From Henckelia pumila (lineage: Eukaryota; Streptophyta; Magnoliopsida; Lamiales; Gesneriaceae): DNA of 64,000 bases. The stretch is taken from contig NC_133120.1 in assembly GCF_033568475.1 (NCBI RefSeq), forward strand, positions 98,603,180 to 98,667,179, written 5' to 3'. The notes under the pieces were generated by a model that saw only the letters and a list, made by a program, of their open reading frames with translations, was not told the DNA's origin and made no database searches. Positions 11,249-22,257 of the stretch are shown piece after piece (position 1 is the stretch's first letter; every line of letters begins with the position of its first letter). Made by a program: the position numbers and the translations under genes.

Positions 11249-12187
11249 TTTTAAAATGTAACCAAAATAATAAAAAATTACACTAGTTAATAAAATAGGA
11301 AATTTTCATTTTTCATCACATACATTTATCTGATTTTGGTTAAATTTTAATCATAGTGTGCTACGTTTATATATATATTCTATAGTTTTTTTTTTTCCTT
11401 TATCTTATCTTATGTCATGTTAATGTGGTGTTGGCCTAAAATGTGCAATTATGATCAACTCTTCCGATAAACGAAAAAGGAACGAAGCTATCAAAAATTG
11501 AAAACAAAATTGATGGTGTAGATAACTAAAATCATAAAAAGACAACGGACAAAAGAATTGCAAATTTTCCTTGACAAACTTGATGTAGGGATCGGGCCTC
11601 ATTAAATTGAATCGATGTATGACCAAAAATTTGTGAGTTGTCGCAAGAAAATTAATGAATAATAGAGCGAGATATTAATATCATTACTGGGAATGCACGA
11701 GACTACGTGTGTAAGGGAATGCATCATATTTGGTGCCACATTTAATTTATACCAAAACCTCTACAAAATACTAAATGCTCCAAAAATATACGCGAAAGTT
11801 TGTTTTATTTGAATATTGGGTTAGATGAACCAAAGAAACAAGTAGTGTAAATTTGTTGGGGGTGTGTGTTAACTTTGTTCGCTAAAGTTTAATCAAATAA
11901 ATCTCTATCCCTATTACTATATTCATTTTTTAAAAAAAACGGTGGACGGTAGATGGAAGATCATGTAGTGATTAGACAAATTTTTTTACTTAATTAACAT
12001 AAATTTAAATTCTTTTAGTTCATCTTAACATTTCTCTGATAGTTTCTTTTTATCAAGGTTGTGGACAATCGTTTAACGCCTAAATATCGCATCGTGTAGG
12101 CGGTCTTAGGCGACACATTTCAATACACTTATTATATTATATATATATATAGTATTATATCATATATCTATACTATTATCTATTGTA

Positions 12188-12369
12188 TCTATTCTATATT
12201 ATAAAAGATGAGTAGATTATAATAACTATTTTGAGGACACCAAAATAATTTATTCCAAAATTACCCTTTTCTATCCAATATTTTACTTAAAAACTTTTCA
12301 CTAACTTCTTGATTTGCTTTAAAAAAAACTTTTCTTTTACACACGCAAAGCGTGTGCATTTTTTACTAG
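12188..12369 (+). mobile_element. Short non-autonomous Helitron
   Basis: Begins with TCTATTCTATATTATAAAAG after an A and ends with CTAG before a T, the A/T insertion preference of Helitrons. A hairpin (CACACGCAAAGCGTGTG, about 12340-12356) stands about ten bases before the CTAG end, as expected for Helitron 3' ends. No coding capacity; no target duplication, as expected. Confidence 0.75.
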
Positions 12370-13009
12370 TATATATAAAGGTTGAAAGCATTAAAAAAAT
12401 TATTTTTTGGTGTGGCATGAACACACCAACATTTTTTTTCTATTTTGCCCTTCTTTGATGTAAATTTATACAGAACTTTCACACTAAAAAAAACTCAACC
12501 ACCTTTAAAATAATTGTGTATATATATTATGTTGCACAAACAACACGTGTGCTGCAACACCATTTATACTAATCGTTCGGTGTGTCAAGTCGCACCGAAA
12601 TTTCTTTTATTTTATCCCTACATTTAACACATTTATTTCATGTTAGTTGTAAATGAATAAATTATCTGTATTTTTCTCTAACATATATCTCAATCAACTT
12701 TGTTTTTTATCTTCTTTTCAAATTTCATCATTTATCAATTCTTATTAATTTATCAATACAATTTTTGACAAATTCTCTCTCTTACTTCATCTTAAAGCCC
12801 ACATGTTTTTTTTCTCTTTGTTTTTTTAAAAAATATTCTTCTAGAGAGCCTCTTACTAACTTCTTTGGTTCAGTCTAACTATGGTCCAGTCTAACTACAC
12901 TAGTCTAATTATACATAAATATCTCAAACACCATTATGAGATTCACATATTTTAGAACCAAAATGATAATAAAAAAACTCTCACCTTTCTTGTCTTATTC
13001 TTCTAGGTA
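12370..13009. other. AT-rich intergenic DNA, nothing recognised
   Basis: No ORF or element with clear ends. T-rich tracts only. Confidence 0.5.
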
Positions 13010-13324
13010 AATCTGTCAAAAAAGGTCGGCGGGGCATCCCGCAACCTGCCAAAACCCGCCAGTCGACAAGAAGGGGCGGCCCACCATTTAGAAGGGTTGA
13101 GAAATTATCAACTTCAGCCGTCTAATTGGCGGTGCAGGGCGGGTCGAACCACCAATTTTTAGTTATATTTGGTAGGTCGGGCGCAACTCACAACAACCCA
13201 CAATTTGGTGTGTTGGGACGGGTCAGCCCACCATTTAGGCAGATTAAAAATTTGTCAATCCAACCGCCTATATAATGGGGCGGGGCGGGCCAACCCAACG
13301 AACCAAATCCACTTTGACAACTCT
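13010..13324. mobile_element. GC-rich MITE-like block
   Basis: A 315-bp island rich in GGCGGGGC/GCCCACC words in AT-rich surroundings. The ends look like degenerate inverted repeats (left CTGTCAAAAAAGGTCGGCGG, right ...ATCCACTTTGACAACTCT). The middle repeats CCCACCATTTAG twice. Likely a small DNA transposon relic; no clean target duplication. The ORF at 13169-13360 is not believed. Confidence 0.5.
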
Positions 13325-14077
13325 ACTTTTAGAAAAAAAATGCAATTTTCTTTCCCGTGAAAGATAAAACTCTCTCATCTTCTATTTTCACGTGTTTGTT
13401 TATCCCTTTTAAGTCTCTTAATTTGTTCTAATTTTACAAAAATATTATAGTTACCCTTCTCATGATTTTGCAAAAATTGTAGAATGCAAATATTTTATTT
13501 TATTTGGATTGTATGCACACGCATTGTGCGTACTCAGGGACAGGTCCAAGAATTAGAGTTAGGAAGGGCTTGAACTTAATGTAATAAATTATATATTATT
13601 ACAAAAAATAATAAATTATATATATGTATAACAAAAAAAGACATTATATTATCCGTTTTCTTTCCAAAAAAAATTTAAAAAAATATGATTTTTTAAGTTG
13701 TCTTTTTAAAAGACTTTTGTTTTTTTAAAAATAAAGCTGAAATAATTTTTGTTTGGATAATTAGATCAAAAATTTTTTTAAAGTCGAGTCATAAAAAAAC
13801 ATTTGAAAATTTATAAATTTGAATTTTTTTTTAACAAAAACACTTATTTTGGCTTAATTACGTGATTTTAAAAGCACTTCAAATTCATCCAAACACATTT
13901 GAAACAATAAAAACAATTTTTTTTTAAAAAAACCCATTTTTTTCTCTCGGATTCTTAAACCAAATTTATATTGTACAACGAAGTTGTGCCCTATGAGAAA
14001 TTTGAAACATAAAATTATCTATAATAGAAATTATATCTACATCTTTAGTTATATACGTCACAATTACTACTGCAAAT
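13325..14077. other. AT-rich intergenic DNA, nothing recognised
   Basis: A GC-richer hairpin (GCACACGCATTGTGCGTAC, 13515-13533) resembles Helitron end hairpins but lacks a CTAG-type end, so it is not called as one. Confidence 0.45.
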
Positions 14078-14276
14078 GTTTAACTAAGGGTTTTTTAAAT
14101 AAATATAATAAATTTTAAAAAGACTTAAACAAACATAACAAATTTTAAAACTTTTAAAAAATATAATAACATGGGGTTTGAAACCCCACTTCCTTGAAGA
14201 GTTGGGGTTTGAGACCCCGACTCCTCATTTGTTATTTTCGAGGAGTCGAGGTTTGAAACCTCTACTCCTCATAGCC

Positions 14277-14279
<3 letters not shown>

Positions 14280-14318
<39 letters not shown>
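14280..14318. repeat. (AT)n microsatellite
   Basis: About 19 AT units directly inside the left TIR; an interrupted AT tract sits at the matching place inside the right TIR. Confidence 0.95.
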
Positions 14319-14321
<3 letters not shown>

Positions 14322-15228
14322 AATTCTTTTCATTAGTATTTTTTAGTTTTATATTTACAGATTTAATTGTTTTTGCATGTTAAAAAAACGATTATTATGA
14401 TTAAAAAAATTTTAGTTGTTTAAAATTTTTATAATACAGTTGAACTTTTATAAATTAATAATATAACGACGATGATATTTTATTAATTTAAAAATGCATT
14501 AATTAATTGATAAATTAATAAATTATTATTTATAGAGTATTGTTGATTAAAAATGAATATAGAGATTAATTATATAAGAAAATTGTGTTTTATTAATTTT
14601 CATAGATTTATATAAGAGTTTTCTAAATCGAGTTTGAAAAAATTAATATTTTCATAATTAATAATTATAAAAAGTATTTTTAAAGTTTTATATGCATATA
14701 TGTTTTTCCTATTATAAATTTAGAATGAAATAAAACGATAAAATAAACTTTCATAAATTTAATTTTTATAAAAGATAAATTTGTTCAATCTCGACTTGAT
14801 TTGATATGTTAAATTAATAGTTTTAATAAATTAATAAGATTATAATTTTTTAAAAAAAACTATTATAAAAATCTATGAAAATAAACATATATAACCAAAA
14901 CCACGTTCATTCAATCAAAAAATAATTTTTAAAATAATAATTTATTAATTTAGCGGTTAATTGATATCTTTCTAAAATTGAATATCATTGATCAAAATAT
15001 TATTAATTTATAGAAGTTCTACATTATGATAAAATTTCAAACATCTAAAATATTACTAACTTTCATTTCTTAAAAAATACTATTAACCATACTCGTCACT
15101 TTTCAAACATTTAATTAATAAATTGAAAAAAAAATAAACAAATGTCTATCTACCAATTCCAGGAGTAACAAAATATATTTTTTAAAATAATAATTTATTA
15201 ATTCATCGATTAATTAAAACTTCTCTAA

Positions 15229-15229
<1 letters not shown>

Positions 15230-15313
<84 letters not shown>
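15230..15313. repeat. (ATT)n microsatellite
   Basis: About 28 uninterrupted ATT units inside the Mutator-like element. Confidence 0.95.
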
Positions 15314-15319
<6 letters not shown>

Positions 15320-15638
15320 AAAAATTTCCCCGTAGACGTCATATTTTCATTTACCGAGATTGATCTTATGTGTTATAAATATTACATTTTTATTTTTATT
15401 AGTTTTTTTCTAAAATTTTGATATTTCAAATTTTTATATTTTTCTCAACTAAACACTATAGATAAGATAAATTGATAAATAAATTTTAAATTTATTTTTT
15501 ATATTATTTTATAAAAAAAAAATAAATTTAAATATTATCAAAAAAAGAATATTTATACATAACATATAGTATTAAATATATTATATGATTTTATACACAC
15601 ACAACGTGTGTGTGCGATTATGTTAATTATTTTATAAA

Positions 15639-16533
15639 GAGAATATAGTCAAAATGTTCCTGTATATTTACTCATTTTGTGTTTTGGTCATTTAAGTATT
15701 TAATTTTGGATATGGTCCTATAAGTTAAATTATATTTTGGTTTTTAGTATTTTCTTCATGGATTATCGACGTGAAATCAGAAAATGATGACGTGCGAAAT
15801 AAAAAATTTTCACGACATTGAAAAATGATGATGTATTTGTTGTGACGTCAATACTTGAATGTCATGTTTTCAAAATCAGATTGGACCGATCGGTTCAACC
15901 GGTTTGACCAGGAATCGGTCACCAGTGTGGTCTAAAACACTCCAAAAAACCGTTTTAACCGTTCAACAGACCAGAATCGGTCAAGAATCGACTAACAACC
16001 AAAAAATCGATTTTTTGATTTTTTTTTAAAAAATAGTTTTTTTATTTTAAAACCTTAATTTAATATTTTATTATATATACATGGTTATTTGAAATTTTTT
16101 CTTCGTTAAAAACATTATTAAATTAATATTAGAGTTTTTTAATTAATTTATTTATTTTATAAAAAATATATAATTATAACTAATATTTTGAATATATTTA
16201 TATAGTTATTTATTTTTCAAACGACGATAAATACATTTTTTTCTATTTATATAATTTTTTTGGTTTTTATAATTTAAAATATATTATTAATTATATTAAA
16301 TTATATAAACGGTTTTTTGGTCCGACTATGCGGTAAAAAAAATTGACCGATTAGATCGTTTTTTAAGTTAGACCGGTTCGATCACTGACTTGGTTATAAA
16401 AATATTGTTTAAATTAAAAAGGACTAAATACCAAAACATAACTTAACTTACAAGACCAAAATCCAAAATTGAATACTTACATGACCAAATCACAAAACAA
16501 AAAAACTTACAAGACTATTCTGACTATTATTCC
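15639..16533. mobile_element. Inner TIR element (Mutator-like) nested in the 14087-16863 element
   Basis: Ends at 15639-15750 and about 16425-16533 are inverted copies over about 100 bp (TTTGGTCATTTAAGTATT on one side, its near complement on the other). TTTTATAAA flanks both sides (15630-15638 and 16534-16542), a 9-bp target duplication. No coding capacity; a CCGGTT-rich repeat sits within it. Confidence 0.8.
15865..16414. repeat. CCGGTT-rich dispersed repeat, copy 2
   Basis: Second copy of the 8238-8757 repeat, same orientation, here as the innermost layer of a three-level nest. Ends carry GGACCGATCGGTTCAACCGG and AGACCGGTTCGATCACTGAC. Confidence 0.65.
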
Positions 16534-16872
16534 TTTTATAAAAGTTCGATTATATTACAAACTTTTTCCAAACATGTAGAACAACTATAGATGCAAATAT
16601 AAAACCAAAAAATAATAATAGTAAAATTGAATATATATATATATATATAAATATATAAATAAAATATAAATATATATACAATGAAGAGTTGGAGTTTCAA
16701 ACCCCGACTCCTCGAAAATAACAAATGAGGAGTCGGGGTCTCAAACCCCAACTCCTCAATGAAGCGGGGTCTAAAACCCCATGTTATTATATTTTTTTAA
16801 AATTTTAAAATTTTTTATATTTGTTAAAAAAAATTAAATTTATTATATTTATTTAAATAACCCGTTTAACTA

Positions 16873-17520
16873 GATATGAGGTTAATTTGAAATTGTATCA
16901 AATAAGTCAAAGGAATTAAAAATCACGGATTTCAAAGGATGGCCGAATATGAATTGAGACCAACTATAAAGCTGTGGCGCAAATGTGTAACAACATGGAA
17001 ACATGAGTCGTAACAATAGATGAAAAATCGTTACTCAAGTGACTTGTGGTTTGTTTGGAAACCCAGTTGTGAAAAATGGGCCCAATCCATCCACCCGGCC
17101 CCATTTGTTGGGGCAATCCCAGCACAAAGCACACCCTAATGTTTTTAAATTCAGCCCACACAGGGAAATCGACCACTTCGTCGTCTTTAGACTCTTTATT
17201 TTGTCGACAATTTTTTATTCATTTGATCTGTACAACACGATTTCACTGGGAAAACTTTGCATTTGTGCAACTCTCAATTTCAAACGCCAACTTATGAATG
17301 ATTCCACACCCGCGGGGATGAAATAAAACGCTTTAGTGCAGTGTATGAGTGTTGTTCGATCTCAAAAAGATTAACCCAACTTTTAGGTCCCATTTGGTCG
17401 GAATGATTATCGACGGATTAGCTAATAGTGTTACGTTTGTTTGACTAACCTGAATCCGGTGACTAAGAATGATCAATTAGCTAATACTCACGTTGGTTTG
17501 ATTAACCTGAAGCCATCGAC
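16873..17520. other. Intergenic DNA between element nests, no gene supported
   Basis: Less AT-rich than its surroundings. Overlapping short ORFs on both strands (16964-17176, 17039-17326, 17076-17297) have no recognisable product. Confidence 0.45.
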
Positions 17521-17523
17521 TAA

Positions 17524-18925
17524 GGCTGTTTCCAACCCATTACGTCATTTTAGCACAACACTAACTTCAAAACAGTGTAATTTTTACACCAAATACAAAA
17601 TGCATCTTCAACTCCTCAACACTAAACTCTACACTAAAAAAATATTCTCATAATATTATCTATTATTTTATTTATAACTGACAATTTATTCCACAAATTA
17701 TTTATTAACTTAATTAAATATCAATAAATTAATGATATATTTAATTAATTTCTATAATTATAATGATGTAAACACTTTATTAATTTAAATTACTAATTAA
17801 ATTTTAAAAATATTACTGTAAGAAATTTATATAATAATTTTAAAAATTACATGGTTTGTATAATTTTTGTTATAACTTTCATTTTTATATAACATATTAA
17901 CTAATAAAATTTGATTATTTTAAGCAAATAAATATGAAATTATAAAACAATACTTTATTTATTTAAAAAATAAATAAAATTAATTTAAATAAAAGGTTAA
18001 ATTTACGAAATAAAATAATGAAATTATTATAATAAAATCATTATTAAACTTAAAATATAAACAAATTATAATAATTAAATAAATAAAACAAAAGTATAAC
18101 AATTATAATTGTTAATTAATAATGAAAACAAATTTTTTTAGAAAAACCTCAAGATGACGTTGCTACAGTGTTGCACCAAGATAACATTACACCGTCCCAG
18201 CTAGGGGTGATCACATTTTTTCAAAAACCGCCCGAACCGACCACCCCGAACCGCCCCGCACCGTCGTATCTCATTTTTTGAAATAACCGCGGTTTTAAAA
18301 AAAATGCAAACCGCCCCGCCGCCATGGTTCGGTTATAATTTTTGGCTCAAATCGCCCCGCCCTGCCCCGCCGTGTATAGTGATATTTAGCTAGAGTTATA
18401 TTTATAGCACATTTTATATACATTATACACAATAGATTCGATCATATGCCGCCTCCACTCTCTTCTCTCCCAACACTTATTCAAAAAAATTCCCCTCTTT
18501 CTCTCTTCATAATCTATTCACTACTTCTCTATACAAATATTAATCTTTAACCTTGCCTAAACATATTATAGTTGATTAATTTTATTTTGTCGCTTGATTC
18601 TTATTTTATTTAGTTTATTATAGTTTTCATTCATTATTCTAATAATTTGAATAGTTTTATTTTTTTTTTCATTTCACCTATCATTAAAAAAAACCGCGAA
18701 CCGACCGCAACCGCTTAAAACCGCCGAAAACCGCGAAAACGATTTTACATATAAAACCGCAACAAAAAAAAAAATATAACTGAACCGCAATTGGCAATTC
18801 GATTTGAATTTCTTATGAAAAACCGTCAAACCGCACCGTGATCACCTCTAGTCCCAGCGTCAAGAATAGTGCTGAGTTGGAGCTCCAATTTAGGCACCAA
18901 TTTAGCGTTTTGATTGGAGATGACC
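17524..18925. mobile_element. Harbinger-like non-autonomous element hosting a hAT element
   Basis: Left end GGCTGTTTCCAACCCA and right end complement GGTCATCTCCAATCAA are related inverted repeats, with TAA on both sides (17521-17523, 18926-18928), the usual PIF/Harbinger target. The interior is AT-rich and non-coding and is interrupted by the hAT element at 18202-18850. The match of the ends is imperfect, so the superfamily is an inference. Confidence 0.6.
18202..18850. mobile_element. hAT-type MITE
   Basis: Inverted ends TAGGGGTGATCAC and GTGATCACCTCTA flanked by the 8-bp duplication GTCCCAGC (18194-18201, 18851-18858), the hAT signature. Rich in CCGCCCCG and AACCGC words, no coding capacity. 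Confidence 0.88.
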
Positions 18926-18928
18926 TAA

Positions 18929-20674
18929 GAGCATCCGCAATGCTCTTGTGTTATTAACACAATAATCCTCTCCACATCATCAAAAGTCGTGGCCCCTACT
19001 GTTAATAACGCATACATCTTTTCACCCACAATCCTATTAACATTAACATTCATTATTTATGGGTCACAAATTCCACTCAATAATATAAAACTATTTTATA
19101 TTAAATAAATAAATTTTATATATTTTAAAATATTAAAAATTATATTTATTTTTTTATAAATAATAATCTTATTTTTTAGTATTAATTATATTAAATTAAA
19201 AAAAATAAAATTATTTAATATTGTATCTTTCACCTACATACCTACGTTCCTTTTAACATTAACACTCATTATTTTTTAGTTCAACTAATCACTCAATCAT
19301 TTTAAAATTATTTTATATGTTTTAAAATATTTAAATTATTATTTTTCTAAAAAAAATAATCTTACTGTTTAACCAAATAATTTTATTAATTTTAAAAAAT
19401 AATATTAATATTTTTATTTTTATTAAATATTTGAATTTTTAAAAAATTAATTCGGATTTAAATAAAGAATAAAAAAAACTTAAAAAGAAAAGAAATGACA
19501 TTTACCGTTTTCAAAACAAAAAATATTTAAAAAAAAAAGAAGTAAAAGGAGTGTAGATGACGTGGGGGTAAACACAAGTACACATAGGGTGTTTATTCGG
19601 GCGGTTTGGACCGAACCGAAACCGAAATTTCGGTTCTCCGAAAAGCCAAACTGAAAACCGAACCGAACTGGGCTGTTCGATTCGGTTTTTAACCCAAATT
19701 ATTTTGGTTTTTCGGTTCGATTTTTCGGTTTTTAAAAAAAAATAAAAATTTTTGAACTTTTTTTTTTCTTTCTAAAAATCGGGTTTTTAAAAAAATATTA
19801 AAATAATTTTTTTTTTAAAAAAACTAAATATTTTTAGTTATTCGAATAATTTTTTGGAAAAAATTAATGGTTAAATCAAATATTTGTGATTTAATACTTC
19901 GAAAAATATATTTGAAAATAATTGCATTTAAAACAAAAAAAATTGCTAATGGTTTTAATTTCAATAATAATAATTTTTGAATTTATAAAAATAATGTAAT
20001 ATATAATGCAAATATGTGTATATATAATATAATAAAATAACTTAATTAATTTTTAATTATTTCTCTTTCAAAAATCAATATTTTTTAAAATTACTAAATC
20101 AATACATTTTTCAAGTTGAATCCACAATTCAAGTATGTTTGAATAATTAGATAACTAATTAAAACATTTATGTTTTTTTTAAAAAAAGAACGAAGGATGA
20201 CTTTTGTTATTTCAGTTTTTTAATAAAATTAATTTTATGGACACACAATATTGATATACATATTAATTGATTGGTAAAAAAATTCAAATTCAAAAACAAA
20301 AAAAAACAAAAAAAAGCAAAAAAAAAAAAACGGTTTTTCGGTTAGGATTGGTTAACCGCGAAAAAAACCGAACCGAACCGAACCGAAAAACCGAAAATCC
20401 AGAAATCTGAAAACCGAAAACCAAACCGAATTTTCGGTTCGAACCGAATTTTCGGTTTCGGTTCGAATCGGGCGGTTATCCGAACCGTGAACACCCCTAA
20501 GTACACAACCAAAAAAATAAAAATAAAAATAAAAATATGGATGAACGCCACATTCATAGTCCTGAACGCGTTCATCCACGTGGCTAGGGTGGGTAATTAT
20601 AATACCCACCCACATCGCTTTGAACACCCATTGGGTGTTAATAATGCATTATTAACATAGCGATGCAGATGCTC
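18929..20674. mobile_element. Second Harbinger-like element hosting a second hAT element
   Basis: Left end GAGCATCCGCAATGCTCTTG and right end complement GAGCATCTGCATCGCTATG are inverted repeats that include a TGTTATTAAC-like inner part. The left TAA (18926-18928) is shared with the neighbouring element; the right flank reads AAA. Non-coding; interrupted at 19585-20499. Confidence 0.65.
19585..20499. mobile_element. hAT-type MITE rich in CCGAACCGAA
   Basis: Ends TAGGGTGTTTATTCGGGCGG and its near complement CGGTGTTCACGG...CCCCTA, flanked by the 8-bp duplication AGTACACA (19577-19584, 20500-20507). Both ends carry runs of AACCGAA words that pair with each other. No coding capacity; minus-strand ORFs at 20342-20627 only read through these words. 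Confidence 0.88.
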
Positions 20675-21499
20675 AAAGACACTGTATAGGCTTGTAATCG
20701 TCAGATAGTAATTTCTCATTTTCTCTATTGTATTCTCAATCCTCACTTGTACAATACACAATATTATGCTACCCCGTTACCCTTGTGCCCTTTGAAAATA
20801 TCAATTACAGGTGGGTCGATGGAGTACTTTGTAGCCAGTTGTTCCTCCCACACCGCTGCCAACGTGGCTGATGTTGCCCCGGAGGGTCGATGGAGTACTT
20901 CGTAGACAGTTCATTCCGCACTGCTGCCAACGCAACTGATACTGTCCAGATCAGCGTAGTTGAAGCCACCAACGGAGCCCGAGGAAGCGGCGGAGGCGAG
21001 TGGGAGAGGCACGGCAAAGGAAAAGTCTCGTTGGGGCAAAAGGAGGGTAAGGTCAGGGAGGATGCACGGGGAAATCAACAAACTGTTCGAATACAAAAAA
21101 AAGATTGCATGCCAAGGAAATCAACAGACTCCATGGAAAACGAACGGAGAAGAGGGGAGGAAAAAGGGGTATTTTCTGTGAAGTTTGAACATAAAATTAA
21201 ATAAGGGATATTTTGGTTAACAGAATAAGTGTTCGCAATATTATCCGAGCACAAAAAACCAACCAAACAAAACCCATTTTATTAAATATTTTTATTAAAA
21301 TACTTAATTATCCCTCATTTTATTTTTCCTTCCTAATCCCATCATAATTAACAATCAGCGAAAAGAAAATATAGATCTGTTCTTTTTTTCATTAGAAATC
21401 ATTTTCTCCACACAATCCCATTCACCTGAGACACAAATCGAAGCTTGAAATTCGCAACTCCCATAAATCTTAACCGCGCGTAACATTCAACATGCAGGC
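20675..21499. other. Intergenic DNA with a GC-rich island of unknown nature
   Basis: At 20810-21110 the GC content rises and open frames occur on both strands (20890-21204 plus; 20911-21096 and 20805-21017 minus). A 30-40 bp stretch containing GGTCGATGGAGTACTT is present twice (from about 20814 and 20885), each followed by a similar CACTGCTGCCAACG. It may be a fragment of a gene exon, but I recognise no product and choose none. Confidence 0.35.
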
Positions 21500-21627
21500 A
21501 ATTACGTGTCCAACAATATCAAGATTCCACCAAGTTCTAAAATCGAGAGACAGTTCATATGTTACAAAACCCTGCAGAGACAAAACAAATGTACCCACTT
21601 ATTTACAGCCTTACCGGGAAGCAGCAT

Positions 21628-22257
21628 CTACGTTCCTGCAGATGGTAATGCAGCCATAAAGGAGTTGTAAGAGGACTCCAGATCAAAGTGTAACTGCCGT
21701 GCCTGCTGCTCCGTCAGCTCATCAGCAGCACCCATTTTCGACAGTCTTGAGATCCATTCCTTCATCTTCGTCTTGCCCTCAAAATCTGGTGGCAGTATGG
21801 ACAACTTATTGAGAGAAGCTGCTAAGTCAGACAACAATGGGTGGACCTGATCAACAGCAACCATGTTCAGTTTTAAGGAATCCATAGCCGTAATGAAATT
21901 TTGTACACACTCTGCAACAATGGCAGCAGAGGTTGTGGCTGATAGAGCTGAAGCTGTCCGGTGCTCAATAGTGGCGGGAACACCTGAAATCACAAGGCGA
22001 TTCAGGGCAGCGGGGCAGTCCACTTTGTATGTATCATGGAACCGCTCAATACTTGGTACGATGTCTTTTACAGTGGATGATAGAGTCTTAAAGTGGGTTA
22101 TCAATTTTTGGCATTCAGTTTCGTACTCAGCTGGAGAAATTATGTCGCGCACATAAGCCTTCTCAAGCTTCTCAGTAGCTTTGATGATTGCGAAGAGCTC
22201 AGCAAAGTTATCGTACATCTCTCTTTCACGCTTGTCGTTCCATAGTTTAACCTCCAT
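21628..22257 (-). CDS. VPS28: VPS28, ESCRT-I subunit
   Basis: A single uninterrupted coding exon of 209 residues. VPS28 joins VPS23 and VPS37 in the ESCRT-I complex, which sorts ubiquitinated membrane proteins into multivesicular endosomes. The start at 22257 (MEVKLWNDKREREMYDNFAE) is where plant VPS28 proteins begin; an in-frame ATG two codons upstream is less likely. The N-terminal core domain (about residues 1-105; YETECQKLITHFKTL, PSIERF) is followed by an Ala/Ser/Thr linker and the C-terminal four-helix domain (about 115-209; MDSLKLNMVAVDQVHPLLSDL, LPPDFEGKTKMKEWISRLSKM, LTEQQARQLHFDLESSYNSFM). Length and sequence are as usual. The upstream 1.5-2 kb probably holds a leader intron interrupted by a hAT-type MITE. 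Confidence 0.95.
   Translation of the reverse strand: MEVKLWNDKREREMYDNFAELFAIIKATEKLEKAYVRDIISPAEYETECQKLITHFKTLSSTVKDIVPSIERFHDTYKVDCPAALNRLVISGVPATIEHRTASALSATTSAAIVAECVQNFITAMDSLKLNMVAVDQVHPLLSDLAASLNKLSILPPDFEGKTKMKEWISRLSKMGAADELTEQQARQLHFDLESSYNSFMAALPSAGT

Larger units (their letters stand above)
8758..12187. other. AT-rich intergenic DNA, no gene seen
   Basis: Very AT-rich sequence with many A and T runs. I see no coding exon; the ORFs at 10749-10970 and 11420-11626 lack any recognisable content. A dinucleotide and a trinucleotide repeat and a 99-bp duplication are listed separately. Confidence 0.6.
14087..16863. mobile_element. Non-autonomous Mutator-like element with 188-bp TIRs (outer element of a nest)
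   Basis: TIRs at about 14087-14275 and 16676-16863 match over roughly 188 bp. The 9-bp direct repeat GTTTAACTA flanks the element (14078-14086 and 16864-16872). Near their inner ends the TIRs carry repeated self-complementary words (GGGGTTTGAAACCCC, GAGGAGTCGGGG). The interior is AT-rich without coding capacity and contains a second TIR element (15639-16533), which in turn holds a dispersed repeat. The small ORF at 16536-16751 is just the TIR read through. Confidence 0.85.

Noticed and set aside
15590..15620. Second Helitron-like hairpin (CACACACAACGTGTGTGTG)
   Set aside because: No CTAG-type end follows within the usual distance.
16536..16751. Minus-strand 71-codon ORF
   Set aside because: It is the Mutator-like TIR and an AT repeat read through.
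20890..21204. ORF of 104 codons on plus in a GC-rich island
   Set aside because: Open frames overlap on both strands, the peptide has no recognisable domain and repeats part of its own sequence; kept only as an unknown island.
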